Below the pieces are notes generated by a model. That model had not been told where the DNA came from. It searched no databases and saw nothing but the letters and a program-made list of their open reading frames with translations. The translations under genes were made by a program, and so were the position numbers. Positions 1 through 9,676 of a DNA stretch of 64,000 nucleotides are shown piece by piece; the first letter of the stretch is position 1, and the number at the start of each line of letters is the position of its first letter. The DNA comes from DASPSM01 sp963800135 (GTDB taxonomy: Bacteria; Planctomycetota; Planctomycetia; Planctomycetales; Planctomycetaceae): NCBI GenBank assembly GCA_963800135.1, contig CAWCZR010000003.1, positions 62,001 through 126,000 of the forward strand, written 5' to 3'.

Positions 1-2437
1 TCTTGCGGAAGAACGAAGAGACTCTGCCGGCGCTCAAAGACGTCGAGGCCAAGGTCGCTGAGCTGAACAATCCCAAGGGCGGGCGGATGCTGCCCGGCGT
101 CAAGATCGAGACCTACTACAACCGCCGAGAACTGCTGGGCGTCACCACCGAAACCGTTCGGGAGAACCTGCTCCTGGGGATGGGGCTGGTGACGATCGTG
201 CTGCTGATGTTCCTGAGCAACGTCCGCAGCGCGCTGATCGTCGCCATCAACGTGCCGCTGGCCCTCTGCTTCGCGTTTTCCATCCTCTATATGCGAGGCA
301 TGTCGGCCAACCTGCTGTCGATCGGGGCGGTCGACTTTGGGATCATCGTCGACTCGTCGGTGATCATGGTCGAAAATATCTATCGCCATCTCAGCTCGGG
401 CGAATATCCCGAGCTCAGCTTGCGCGAACGGATCCTCAAGGCGACGCACGAGGTCGAGCGGGGCCTGTTCTTCACCACGGCCATCATGGTCTGCGCCTTT
501 GTCCCGCTGTTCACGATGCAGGGACCGGAAGGACAAATTTTCGGGCCGATGGCCGATACCTACGCGTTCGCCCTCTGCGGCGCGCTGTTCTTGGCACTCA
601 CCATGGCCCCGGTGATGTGCCTGTTGTGCTTCAAGAACCTGAAGGCTGCGCCGGACAACTGGCTCGTCCGCGGCATGAAAGCCCGCTACCTGCGAAACCT
701 GCGGTTCTGTCTGCGGCACCCCTACGCGACGGTCGGCGTGATGGCGGCGCTCACGATCTTCACCACCGCACTCTTGCCCCTCTTGGGCCGCGAATTCATG
801 CCCGCGCTGGAGGAGGGCAACCTGTGGATTCGCGGGACCGCTCCGCTCAACATCTCGCTTCCCAGGCATACGCAGCTTTCGGCCCAGGCGCGGGCCATCA
901 TGGCCACCTATCCCGAGGTCGAGTCGATCGTCAATCAGCTTGGCCGACCCGACGACGCGACCGACACCGATGGCTACTACAACAGCGAATACTTCGTCCC
1001 GCTGCGACCGGAGAAAGACTGGCCTCTGCTGGTCGAACGTCCCAAATGGCAGCGCTGGATGTTGGGGTCCAAGCGGGCACGCACGAAGGACGAAATCGTC
1101 GACGCGATGAACGCCGAGCTGGGTGAAAAGCTCCCCGGCATCACCTGGAATTTTTCGCAGAACATCCGCGACAACGTGATGGAGGCCCTGTCCGGCATCA
1201 AAGGGGACAACTCGGTCAAGATCTTCGGGCCGGACCTGGATCGCCTCGAGTTGCTGGCCGCCAAGGCCAAGAACGCCCTGCAGCAGGTCCGGGGCATCGA
1301 GAACGTCGGCATCTTTCACATTCGGGGCCAATCACACCTCGAATGGCGCGTCGATCCGAGCAAGTGCCAGCGCTGGGGCGTGCAGACGGCCGACGTCAAC
1401 AATGTAGTGACGAGCGCGCTCGGGCGCGGGCACTGTCGAGCATGGTCGAAGGCGAAAAACTTTTCGACATCTCGGTCCGCTGGCCCAAGCGGCTGCGGAA
1501 CAGCGAAGCCGACATCCTCGATATCCCCGTCGACATCATCAACAACAACGTCGTGCAGAACACGGGCCCAGGCGTGGTCCCAACCTCGATCGGCACCGGC
1601 AACGCGACGCCGTCCAACGTCGGAGCGCAAGCCAACACCGGGAACATCATCAGCAACACGCCGCGGCTGCGGCTCCGCGACCTGGTTTCGCCGGTCGGCG
1701 AGGACGGCGCCCCGCTGCCGGACGGGCAGTTCCAGCAGCACGGGGCTTCCACCATTTATCGCGAACAGGGCAAGCGGCTGATCGCAATCAAGTTCAGCGT
1801 TCGCGGCCGCGACCTGGCCGGCGCCGTGGACGAGGCACAGGCGAAAACCAAAGACCTCTTCGAGGCGCCTTATCACTCCGTCTGGAGCGGCGAGTTCGAG
1901 GAAATGCAGGACGCCGAAGCGCGGCTGATGGTCATCGTGCCTCTCTCGCTGGGGATGATCATCCTGCTGCTCTATATCGCCTTCCGCAACGTGCTCGACG
2001 CAGTGATCGTCTTCTCGAATGTGATCGACCTGTCGATCGGCGGCGTCTGGGCCCTCTTGCTCACCGGGACGAACTTCAACATCTCGGCAGCCGTCGGCTT
2101 CATCTCGATTTTCGGCGTCGCCATCATGGACGGGCTGTTGCTGTTGGCCTATTTCAACCAGCTTCGCTTGCAGGGGCTGCCGGTGGAGGAGGCCATCCTC
2201 ACCGGTGCCGAAAAGCGGGTCCGCCCCGTGATGATGACCGCGCTCACGGCGATTTTCGGCCTGATGCCAGCCGCCATTTCCACCAAGATCGGTTCACAGA
2301 CGCAAAAGCCGCTGGCCATTGTGGTGGTGGGCGGCATGATCACCACGCTGTTTTTGACCCGTTACCTGATGCCCGTGCTCTATAGCTTCTATGGACACCG
2401 AGAACCGCCGGCTTCGGCCGGCAGCATGGCGCACTGA
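1..2437 (+). CDS. CusA/CzcA-family heavy-metal RND efflux pump, 5' partial, frameshifted
   Basis: C-terminal part of an inner-membrane RND transporter that would export metal cations through a CusCBA-like tripartite pump; the N-terminus lies left of the window. The membrane block after position 180 includes AVDFGIIVDSSVIMVENI, which carries the acidic proton-relay residues typical of the heavy-metal branch. A second membrane block (about 1920-2390) ends with the family's usual C-terminal helices. Reading is in frame 3 up to about 1420 (VTSALG) and continues in frame 2 from about 1430 (ALSSMVEGEKLFDI). A single missing base in the CGGGCGCGGG stretch accounts for this. An Asn/Gly-rich segment (about 1540-1680) replaces the usual short loop after the MVEGEK motif. 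Substrate metal is not deducible. A response regulator follows 73 bases downstream. Confidence 0.88.
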
Positions 2438-2510
2438 CCTTCGAGCCCCTGACCTCCATTGGGTCAGACCCGACGCCGGTGGGGCGTCGCCCGCGAGTCG
2501 GCAGACAAAC

Positions 2511-3989
2511 ATGAGTCCACGCCTGCTCATCATCGACGACGAGCCGAACCTGCGCTACTCGCTCGAGCAGAGCCTGCGCTCCGAGACGCTCGAGGTCGTC
2601 ACGGCCGCGAACGCCAGCCAGGGGATCGATCAAGTCCGCCGCCAGCCGCCCGACGCGGTGCTGCTCGACGTCCGCTTGCCCGATATGTCGGGACTCGATG
2701 CGTTCGACCGCATCCGCCAGCTCGATCCGCGGTTGCCCGTAATCATCATGACCGCCTACAGCAGCACCGACACGGCCATCGAGGCGATGAAGCGCGGCGC
2801 ATTTGAGTACTTGCTCAAGCCGGTCGACTTCCGGTCGCTTCGCACGCTCGTGGCGAAAGCGGTCGAGCTCAGCCGTCTGCGGCACGTGCCGGCCGTCTTT
2901 CCCGACGAAGGTTCGGCCGACGACGAACGCGTCGATCGCATCGTGGGCGACACGTCCGCCATGAGCGAAGTCTATAAGTGCATCGGCCGCGTCGCGCCGC
3001 TCGACGTGCCAGTGCTGATCCAGGGTGAAAGCGGGACAGGCAAGGAACTCGTCGCCCGCGCCATTTACCAGCACAGCCTTCGCAGTGAGGGGCCGTTCCT
3101 GGCCATCAACTGCGCCGCCATTCCCGAAGGACTGCTTGAAAGCGAACTATTCGGCCACGAGAAGGGAGCATTTACCGGGGCCGACCGCCGCCGCATCGGC
3201 AAGTTTGAGCAGGCCAACCGCGGAACGCTGTTCCTCGACGAAATCGGCGACATGACGCTGGCGACGCAGCCCAAGGTGCTGCGGCTGTTGCAAGAGCAGC
3301 AGTTTGAGCGGGTCGGCGGCGAGGAGACCATCCGCACCGACGTCCGCGTGATCGCCGCCACCAACCAGAACCTGGACGAACTGGTCGCCGCCGGCCGATT
3401 CCGGGGCGATCTGTTGTACCGCCTCCGGGTCTATACGATCACAATCCCACCGCTCCGCGAGCGGCGGGACGACCTGCCGCTATTGATTTCCTACTTCCTG
3501 ACGCAGTTGAGTCGGCAGTTCGGCAAGCGGGTGAGCTCGGTGGCTCCCGACGCGATGCGGATTATCGAATCGTATCCCTGGCCGGGCAACGTTCGCGAAC
3601 TGCAAAGCGCCATCCGCTTCGCATACATCCAATCGGCGGGCGAAGTCATTACCCGCGATTCGCTTCCTGACCACCTGCAAGGGGACGGCACCGCGATGCG
3701 CCTCGAGACACCCGGAGTCCGTCATGCGGCCGATGCCGACCCGCGCGAGCTCGACGTAGCGGCCCTCGTCACTGACATGCTGCAATCCAAGCAGTCCGAT
3801 ATTTACGACAAGGTCTGCGCGGCCGTCGATCGCGCGGTCATTGAAACGGTCCTCCGCCACGCAAAGGGAAACCAGCTGCGGGCCAGCGAGATTCTCGGCA
3901 TCTCGCGGACAACGCTGCGCGGCAAGTTGCGCTCGCTCGGCCTGGCGATCGAGAAGCAACTCTTGTCCGAATCAACCCGCTTCGACTGA
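2511..3989 (+). CDS. Sigma-54-dependent response regulator, NtrC family
   Basis: A 492-residue cytoplasmic transcription activator with three domains. The receiver domain (residues 3-120) has Asp53 as likely phosphoacceptor, with Thr81 and Lys103 as conserved switch residues. The AAA+ domain has Walker A GESGTGK at 172-178, the sigma-54 contact loop GAFTGA at 219-224 and Walker B FLDE at 241-244. A Fis-type helix-turn-helix closes the protein (LRASEILGISRTTLRGKL). ATG 2511 is chosen because the receiver fold starts immediately there; the frame is open back to 2391 but that stretch is not receiver-like and overlaps the pump gene. No histidine kinase lies in the window. The position behind the RND pump suggests control of, or co-transcription with, metal efflux; that link is inference. 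Confidence 0.93.
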   Translation: MSPRLLIIDDEPNLRYSLEQSLRSETLEVVTAANASQGIDQVRRQPPDAVLLDVRLPDMSGLDAFDRIRQLDPRLPVIIMTAYSSTDTAIEAMKRGAFEYLLKPVDFRSLRTLVAKAVELSRLRHVPAVFPDEGSADDERVDRIVGDTSAMSEVYKCIGRVAPLDVPVLIQGESGTGKELVARAIYQHSLRSEGPFLAINCAAIPEGLLESELFGHEKGAFTGADRRRIGKFEQANRGTLFLDEIGDMTLATQPKVLRLLQEQQFERVGGEETIRTDVRVIAATNQNLDELVAAGRFRGDLLYRLRVYTITIPPLRERRDDLPLLISYFLTQLSRQFGKRVSSVAPDAMRIIESYPWPGNVRELQSAIRFAYIQSAGEVITRDSLPDHLQGDGTAMRLETPGVRHAADADPRELDVAALVTDMLQSKQSDIYDKVCAAVDRAVIETVLRHAKGNQLRASEILGISRTTLRGKLRSLGLAIEKQLLSESTRFD

Positions 3990-4140
3990 TCGCGCGCGAC
4001 GCCGCATCGCCGCGAAAAGGTTCGCAAACCGCCTCTAGGGGTTAACCCTCAGCTTGCCCTTGCCCGCGATCAGGGTTCTTGTTGCCGCCATTGGGTCGTG
4101 GGATAATCCGCATGTCCGAATCCATCTCAGGGACCGGCGG

Positions 4141-5424
4141 ATGCCTGGCGACACCGAGCTTCGGCAGCGGCAGACCGTGCGGGTCGCCCTCGAAGTCGCC
4201 TCCGGCCCGCACCAAGGCAAGCACTTCGAGTTCGATCGGTACGACACCTTTCTTGTCGGCCGAGGGTCGTGGTCCCATCTGTGCCTGCAGGACGATCTGC
4301 ACTTCTCGCGGCACCACTTCCGGATCGAGATCCGTCCCCCCGATTGCTACCTGGTCGACTTGGGGAGCCGCAACGGCACGTTCGTCAACGGGAACCGCGT
4401 CAACGCTACGTTTCTCCGCAACGGCGACGTGATCTCGGGAGGCAAGACCGAAATCCGGGTGAGCGTCACAACCGGTCGGCCGCGCGTCGCTGTCGACGCG
4501 CCCACCGTGCTGGGGTCGTTTAAGTCGACCATCACCTTCGAGAGGCCGACCGAGACCCGGCTCGAAACGAAGTTCGCCTCCGTCCGCGAGATTCCCGGAT
4601 ACGAGCTGCAAGAAGAAATCGGCAGCGGCTCGATGGGCGTGGTGTTCCGCGCTGTCCATTCGGCGACCGCCAAGCCGGTCGCCATCAAGGTGATTTCGCC
4701 GCGGCAATCGGCTTCCGAGGCGGCGATGCAGCTTTTCGTGCGCGAAGCCAGTCTGTTGGGCCGGCTCAATCACCCGCACATCGTGCAGTGTCTCGATTTC
4801 GGCTACAACTGCGGACAGCTGCATTTGATCATGGAGTATGTTCCGGCGATCCCGTACGAAACGGTGCTCGAAGAACAAGGGTCCGCCCGCACACGGGTCT
4901 CGTGCGCGATCATTTGTCAGATTCTGCTGGCCCTGGACCACGCGCACGAGATGTCGATCGTGCACCGCGACATCAAGCCCGAGAACGTGCTGTTGTGGCG
5001 CAAGGGGCGAAAACTCAACGCCAAGCTCGCCGATTTCGGCCTGGCGAAGAATTACGCCAATGCCGGCTTGAGCGAAATCTCGCGCTTGGGCGACATCCGC
5101 GGCACGATCGCCTACCTCGCTCCGGAACTGGTGATCGATTGCCGCCAGGCGCGGCCGGCCGGAGACATCTACGCCGTCGGCGCGACGCTTTACCGTTATC
5201 TCGCCAACGAATTTCCGTTCGACTTCGGCGACAAGAACAAGCTCGCCGTGGTGCTGGAAGATGAGCCGGTCCCGCTCCGCGGGCGGGCGCCGCAGGTTCC
5301 GTCCGGGGTGGAGGAGATCGTGCACCGCGCGCTGGCCAAAGACCCCGCCGCGCGGTTTCCCTCCGCGCGAGCCATGCTCAAGGCGCTCGAGCCCTTTTCA
5401 GTCCGCCGCAAGAAACGGCGCTGA
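4141..5424 (+). CDS. FHA domain-Ser/Thr protein kinase
   Basis: A 427-residue soluble Hanks-type kinase preceded by a forkhead-associated phosphothreonine-binding domain. FHA signatures are LVGRG (38-42), SRHH (57-60) and SRNGTFVNG (76-84). The kinase domain starts near residue 154 with a glycine loop (IGSGSMGVVF), ATP lysine Lys183, catalytic loop IVHRDIKPEN (Asp277), DFG at 298-300 and a GTIAYLAPEL activation segment. There is no transmembrane segment or PASTA region, so it is a cytoplasmic kinase. Start ATG 4141 gives a compact FHA N-terminus; the frame is open to 4054. The FHA domain may bind autophosphorylated threonines or substrates. Planctomycetes carry many such kinases. Targets are unknown. 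Confidence 0.92.
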   Translation: MPGDTELRQRQTVRVALEVASGPHQGKHFEFDRYDTFLVGRGSWSHLCLQDDLHFSRHHFRIEIRPPDCYLVDLGSRNGTFVNGNRVNATFLRNGDVISGGKTEIRVSVTTGRPRVAVDAPTVLGSFKSTITFERPTETRLETKFASVREIPGYELQEEIGSGSMGVVFRAVHSATAKPVAIKVISPRQSASEAAMQLFVREASLLGRLNHPHIVQCLDFGYNCGQLHLIMEYVPAIPYETVLEEQGSARTRVSCAIICQILLALDHAHEMSIVHRDIKPENVLLWRKGRKLNAKLADFGLAKNYANAGLSEISRLGDIRGTIAYLAPELVIDCRQARPAGDIYAVGATLYRYLANEFPFDFGDKNKLAVVLEDEPVPLRGRAPQVPSGVEEIVHRALAKDPAARFPSARAMLKALEPFSVRRKKRR

Positions 5425-5474
5425 GCGACAGGGCGCAATCGGCGAAGTCGCCCGCTCAAATTTGCGCAGCGGAA

Positions 5475-6608
5475 TCACCGGGCCCTCGCCGTCGCCTTGG
5501 TCATCGGTCGATCACCGGAGCGCCTTAAGTCCATTCGAATTCGTTCGCGCGCCTCATCGTCCTTGGCGTTTTTCAAGAGCTTCTGGGTTGCGAGTTCGTG
5601 AGCCTTCTCAAGTGCCGCGTCGGCGGGGACGGCCACGTCCGGCTTTACCCCGACGCCTTCCCAATCGGTTTTGGTGATGGGGTTGATGGCTCGGCCGGTG
5701 GGCACAAACATCATGAAATGATCGCCAAGCGGGCCGAGGCCGCCGGGGTGCGCCCCGCCGCCGGTCGTTTGGCCCACGAGCACGGCGCGTTTCTGCGTTT
5801 GCAAATCGTAGGCAAATTCTTCCCCTCCGGAAAACGTCCGCGGCGCGATCAAAACGTAGACATCCTTACTCAAATAACGCTTGCCGAGGACCTCCCTGCG
5901 CGTCCAATATTCCTCGGTCTTGTTTTCTTTGCGCGAGTAGAGACTGTTCAAATGGACCGGTTGGCTACCGAAGAAGTAGCTGCAGAGCAGGGCGACGCTT
6001 TCGGGGTCACCGCCGCCGTTTTTGCGAAGGTCAATGATTAGTGCGTCTGTATTTGCCAGAAAGTTCATGGCCGCAGCGGCCGGTTCGGCCGCGACGTCGG
6101 CAGGGAGGAAACCGTCGACAGCCAGGTAGCCCACGCTGCCGCTCAGACGCTTCACTTCGCGGTAGCCGGCATTCATCCATTGGCCCATTTGCCGCATTTC
6201 TTCTTTCATTTGTGGCGTCGGACCTTTGTCCCGTTCCGGCCCGCTTGGCAGCTTCGGCAACTTATCGGTGCTGCACGTGATGCGCAGGTGTTTGTCCTTG
6301 GAGACGGCCTGCAAGTCCTTGGTGAGTCGGTCCGCCAGGGCCTGGCCGGTTTTAATGGAAGCGTATTCCTTGTCGGCCTGTCGCTTGTGGATCGCCTGGA
6401 CCATTTGCGCCGCCACCTCGGGAAAGACGTACTCCGCCTCGAGCCGCTTCAGCGCCTCGTCGATCACCGCATTGGCCGTGTCCGCGTCGATCGGCAGCGG
6501 CGGTTGGTCCGGCCTGATCATGAATCGGACCTGCGCCGAGCACGTTTGAGGGACGAGTACTGCCAGTGCGGCAAGCAGGGCCCATGGCCACGCACGAGTG
6601 CCTCTCAT
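5475..6608 (-). CDS. S41-family (tail-specific/IRBP-like) peptidase, secreted
   Basis: A 377-residue protein with an N-terminal signal peptide (hydrophobic core about 9-24) and an S41 peptidase core. Key motifs are the IIDLRKNGGG strand (191-200) and the nucleophile region APRTFSGGEEF with Ser260. A helical pre-domain (about 40-150) matches the IRBP-like N-terminal region. No PDZ domain is obvious, unlike CtpA. It probably acts in the periplasm on partly unfolded proteins; the substrate is unknown. It is convergent with the kinase gene (50-base gap) and lies downstream of the AraC regulator on the same strand. Confidence 0.87.
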   Translation of the reverse strand: MRGTRAWPWALLAALAVLVPQTCSAQVRFMIRPDQPPLPIDADTANAVIDEALKRLEAEYVFPEVAAQMVQAIHKRQADKEYASIKTGQALADRLTKDLQAVSKDKHLRITCSTDKLPKLPSGPERDKGPTPQMKEEMRQMGQWMNAGYREVKRLSGSVGYLAVDGFLPADVAAEPAAAAMNFLANTDALIIDLRKNGGGDPESVALLCSYFFGSQPVHLNSLYSRKENKTEEYWTRREVLGKRYLSKDVYVLIAPRTFSGGEEFAYDLQTQKRAVLVGQTTGGGAHPGGLGPLGDHFMMFVPTGRAINPITKTDWEGVGVKPDVAVPADAALEKAHELATQKLLKNAKDDEARERIRMDLRRSGDRPMTKATARAR

Positions 6609-6735
6609 GAACCTATTCTCCTTGCGAGAAACTCCGAACTTCGAAACTGCCGCTCCGAGAGAATATCACGAGCGGACAGCCCTGATCGTCAGAGGCTATC
6701 GTAGGCAGCGGAAGGCGAGGGCTCTTGAACGGGAT

Positions 6736-7570
6736 TCAGCTTTTGGAACGGTCCGCAGAGCGCGACGTCGCTTTCCGGTAGGCTGCCGGAGTCATGCCGA
6801 GTTGGCGTTTGAACGCGCGGGTGAAATGACTCTGGTCGGCAAATCCAGCTCGCAACGCAACGTCCGCCAGCGGCGTGTCGTCCTCGGTCAAGGCGCGGCA
6901 AGCCAGGGCAATCCGCTGGCGGCGCACAAAGTCCCCAATCGTGCAGCCGAAATGGCGCCGGAATGACGTCGCGAGGTAACCCGGGTGGACGCCAGCTTCG
7001 GCCGCGACATCCGCCAGGTTCCATGAGTCGGTGCAGCGCTCGCGGAGCAGCTCGCTGACCCTCCGCAACCAACGGGGCGGGGCCGTCTCACAGCGCACCT
7101 GCCGGTCGCAAACTCCCAAGAGTTCGAGCGTCAGCCCCTCGATGATCAAGGGTGATGACGCGTCGAAACAGTTGAATTCGTCAAGAATTCGCACCGCGAG
7201 GCCCACCGCCGGTCCCGCGTGGCAGTCGAAGGGTTGGGCTCAGAGGGAGAGTTCTGCCTGCTGATCCGCGCGCCCACAACGAGGTGATTTCGATATTGAA
7301 TGAACAGACTTCCTCCGCATCGACGTGTTCTGCGTGAACCTCCATTGGCGGATGGAAGGCGAGCATGTGCGGGCCGCAAAACCGTTGTCGGTTCCCGTAC
7401 TCTTCCCGATAGGTGCCGCGGCGGATGAGGCAGAAGTAGGCCCGTTCGTGGCAATGCGGCGGCAAACGGGCACCCGCCGGGTGGCGAGTCTCCGTCAAAG
7501 ACAGCCCGGCGCAAGCCTGGTGTCGGACGACCTTCCCCAGAAACCCGCCCGGGGACAGGCATTGGCACAT
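6736..7570 (-). CDS. AraC-family transcriptional regulator, frameshifted
   Basis: A one-component regulator split over two frames. The first part, from ATG 7570 (MCQCLSPGG), encodes a cupin-like sensor half with HCHERAYFCLIRRG and the strand region AFHPPMEVHAEH. After about 7240 the match continues in the neighbouring frame (QPFDCHAGPAVGLAVRILDEF), leading into the C-terminal double helix-turn-helix (LADVAAEAGVHPGYLATSF, then LADVALRAGFADQSHFTRAF). The break is best placed at 7231-7240, where dropping one base of the G/T-rich run restores a continuous reading of about 278 codons. Full-length AraC proteins of this type have about that size. It is either a recent frameshift mutation or a sequence error. 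Ligand and targets cannot be inferred. Confidence 0.85.
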
Positions 7571-7628
7571 GGCGACTTCTCCGCGAGCGGCGGGCCGATC
7601 CCGCCCCCACGATGCAGGGCCGAGACGG

Positions 7629-8258
7629 TTAGTTCTTCGCTGTCGCTGGAATTTCTTCGGCGAGCAACTCGTCGATCTTCTTTTCCATGATCGCCTTGCC
7701 CTTGGCCCCTTTCCAGCCGAGTTCCCCGTCCCAGCGATAGCGGACAAAGCCCTGTTTGTCGATCAGATAGATCGAGGGCCACCAGCGGTTGCCCCACGCC
7801 GTCCAGGTCTTGCCGTCGGCATCGACGACGATCGGATACTTGAGTCCCCGTTCCTCAATGCTCTTTTTGAGCCGTTTGAGATCGTGCTCGTGTGGGGTCT
7901 CGGGCGTGTGCACGCCGATCATGGTGACCCCTTTGGCGGCGTACTTTTGAAACCAGGACTTGTAGGCCGCGTCGTTGTGCTTGCAGTTGATGCAGCCGAA
8001 TGTCCAAAAGTGAAGCACGACCACCTGCCCCCGTAACGCCGACAGCTTGAGCGGAGAAGAGTTGAACCATTCGTCCTGAGCGCGTTCCGGCAACTCGGCG
8101 GGCTGGGCGTGAAGCACGGCGGGCGCCGGTTGCTCGGCGTGGGCGCTGGCCGCGAGGAGGAACACAATTGCGAGGAGAGAGAACCCCACAGCGATCAAGA
8201 ACCACTGGCCGTTTGCGCGGCTCGGCAGGACCTGTTTACGCGTCTCGTGAAATCGCAT
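7629..8258 (-). CDS. TlpA/redoxin-like thioredoxin-fold protein, membrane-anchored or secreted
   Basis: A 209-residue protein with an N-terminal hydrophobic segment (about 19-38, signal peptide or anchor) followed by a redoxin domain. The redox motif is WTFGCINC with Cys89 and Cys92, the CxxC form typical of this extracytoplasmic branch. The GVHTPETPHEHD and WWPSIYLIDKQG segments fit the rest of the fold, including a cis-proline loop. It probably acts in periplasmic thiol-disulfide exchange. Start ATG 8258 is set by a strong AGGAG six bases upstream. It diverges from the secreted-protein gene at 8515. Confidence 0.88.
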   Translation of the reverse strand: MRFHETRKQVLPSRANGQWFLIAVGFSLLAIVFLLAASAHAEQPAPAVLHAQPAELPERAQDEWFNSSPLKLSALRGQVVVLHFWTFGCINCKHNDAAYKSWFQKYAAKGVTMIGVHTPETPHEHDLKRLKKSIEERGLKYPIVVDADGKTWTAWGNRWWPSIYLIDKQGFVRYRWDGELGWKGAKGKAIMEKKIDELLAEEIPATAKN

Positions 8259-8350
8259 GCGATGCTCCTGAAAGCGAATCCGTCCCGGCTGAGCGGTCCC
8301 CGAACCCAACGGCGAAAATTATCGCATTTTTGCCAATCCCGAACAAACGC

Positions 8351-8379
8351 TTGACGAGGACGATCGACTGTATTACAGT
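8351..8379 (+). promoter_or_regulatory. Promoter with overlapping palindromic operator (copy 1)
   Basis: TTGACG (8351-8356), 17-base spacer, TACAGT (8374-8379). The -10 region overlaps a near-perfect palindrome CGACTGTATTACAGTCG centred at 8373. The same arrangement occurs in front of the GntR gene at 9635-9664, and the similarity runs on through CATGCAARTCA. A GntR dimer bound here would block the polymerase. This copy points toward 8515. Confidence 0.62.
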
Positions 8380-8391
8380 CGCAATGCAGTC

Positions 8392-8505
8392 ATGCAAATC
8401 AGTCGTCGCCACGGAATCTGTGACAGCGGCCGTCAGATTTGGCTCGTGCCGCCGCTAAACGTCCCGAAACGAGCGCAGCTTGAGAACTTTGAATCCACCC
8501 CCTGA
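8392..8505 (+). CDS. Possible leaderless 37-codon leader ORF
   Basis: This ORF begins at the ATG that aligns with the GntR start codon in the duplicated promoter unit (both CATGCAARTCA). It would encode 37 residues starting MQISRRHG and ending FESTP. The predicted transcription start (about 8386) leaves almost no 5' leader. Its TGA at 8503-8505 sits at the Shine-Dalgarno-like GAGAGG of the next gene (ATG 8515), so translational coupling is conceivable. No homology is recognised and codon use is not diagnostic. It may just be a decayed copy of the GntR gene start. Confidence 0.3.
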   Translation: MQISRRHGICDSGRQIWLVPPLNVPKRAQLENFESTP

Positions 8506-8514
8506 GAGGCTCGG

Positions 8515-9606
8515 ATGACACATCGAAGTTGCTCGCACGGTGCGTCCGCAGTGACGCTCCCAACTCTAGTCGCGTCTTTGTTGACCCTTTTCGTGGTCTG
8601 CCCCCAACCCAATCTGTCGGCGAGCGAAGGCGGTAGCGTTCCACCACAGAACGACTCGAGTTCGCCGCAAACCTCGGCCCAGACCGCAACCCACAAGGAA
8701 CTCACCGCAATCGTTCTGACACCGAGCGGCGCTCCGGCCGCCAATGCGGATGCTGTCATCGCTGTGCCCGGGACCAAGGTGGCAATCGTCGATGGTGCGA
8801 TCTCCCCACGCCTCAAAGTACCCGTCCGGCGAAAAACTGACAGTACTGGGCGCTTTGCATTTTCACCGCCGGACGGCGACTTTTGGTTTGTGATCACACA
8901 CAACACCGGTTTCGCCACGATCAAGGGCTCGCCCAATTCAGATGCCAACAGGCTTAAACTCTCGCCCTGGGCGCGTGTTGAGGGCGTTTTTCGAGTTGCG
9001 CGAAAGCTCCAGCCGAACGCCAAAATCCAGCTCTATGAGTTCGACAATCCCACCGTCGCGGCAAACGCGCCAGCAGTCTTCATCCGGGACTTGCAGAAGA
9101 CGGACGCGAACGGCCGATTTGTCTTTGAGCGCGTCGTCCCCGGCCGGGTGAGGATCAACCACGATTTCGAGTTTTCACCCAACGAAGGCACGACCAAACT
9201 CGACTCGGGCTTCATGGTTCCAGTCCTACTCGCCGCCGGTGAATCCAAAAAGCTCGACTTCGGCGGTTCCGGCCGACCGGTCGTCGGACAGTTGCGGCGT
9301 TCCGCGGAAGCGAAAGGCGAGGCTCCGTGGAACTTTGCCTTCGTCAACGTCACGCCGGAAGATCCGACTAAACGTGCCATGGGCCCCGATTTCACGGGGA
9401 CGGTTGACCGACGGGGCAACTTCTGCATCGATGACGTGCCGCCGGGCAACTACGCCCTGTTCGCGCACTTTTCTAAGAGGGCCTCTCCCGGGCGGGTCAC
9501 AAACCATCGTTTCGTCGTGCCGCCAATTGACGAGAAGCTGTCGCAAAGGCCGGTCGACCTGGGCGTCCTGACGATGACAGTCGACAACGCGTTCGAAGTA
9601 AAGTGA
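8515..9606 (+). CDS. Secreted protein with carboxypeptidase-regulatory-like repeats, function unknown
   Basis: A 363-residue protein with a long signal peptide (hydrophobic core about residues 12-30), then a Ser/Gln/Thr-rich linker and two or three beta-sandwich segments. Phrases such as DSTGRFAFSPPDGDFWFVI, DANGRFVFERVVPGRV and VPPGNYALFAHF are typical of carboxypeptidase-regulatory-like or SdrD-B-like folds. No catalytic motif is visible. Start ATG 8515 has GAGAGG five bases upstream. The promoter unit at 8351 and its operator copy suggest co-regulation with the GntR-ABC operon downstream. The protein could sit in the cell envelope and bind or present a ligand, but this is inference. Confidence 0.7.
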   Translation: MTHRSCSHGASAVTLPTLVASLLTLFVVCPQPNLSASEGGSVPPQNDSSSPQTSAQTATHKELTAIVLTPSGAPAANADAVIAVPGTKVAIVDGAISPRLKVPVRRKTDSTGRFAFSPPDGDFWFVITHNTGFATIKGSPNSDANRLKLSPWARVEGVFRVARKLQPNAKIQLYEFDNPTVAANAPAVFIRDLQKTDANGRFVFERVVPGRVRINHDFEFSPNEGTTKLDSGFMVPVLLAAGESKKLDFGGSGRPVVGQLRRSAEAKGEAPWNFAFVNVTPEDPTKRAMGPDFTGTVDRRGNFCIDDVPPGNYALFAHFSKRASPGRVTNHRFVVPPIDEKLSQRPVDLGVLTMTVDNAFEVK

Positions 9607-9634
9607 CTGTCTTTGCATAGCCTCCGAAAACTGC

Positions 9635-9664
9635 TTGACGACACTTCGGGGGCTGTATTACAGT
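9635..9664 (+). promoter_or_regulatory. Promoter with overlapping operator (copy 2) of the GntR-ABC operon
   Basis: TTGACG (9635-9640), 18-base spacer, TACAGT (9659-9664). The palindromic core CTGTATTACAG lies at 9653-9663. The expected transcription start is about 9671, only some six bases before the GntR ATG at 9677, and no Shine-Dalgarno sequence is present. The mRNA is therefore probably leaderless or nearly so. Autoregulation through this operator is the usual mode for YtrA-type regulators. Confidence 0.68.
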
Positions 9665-9676
9665 CGTAATGCACAC

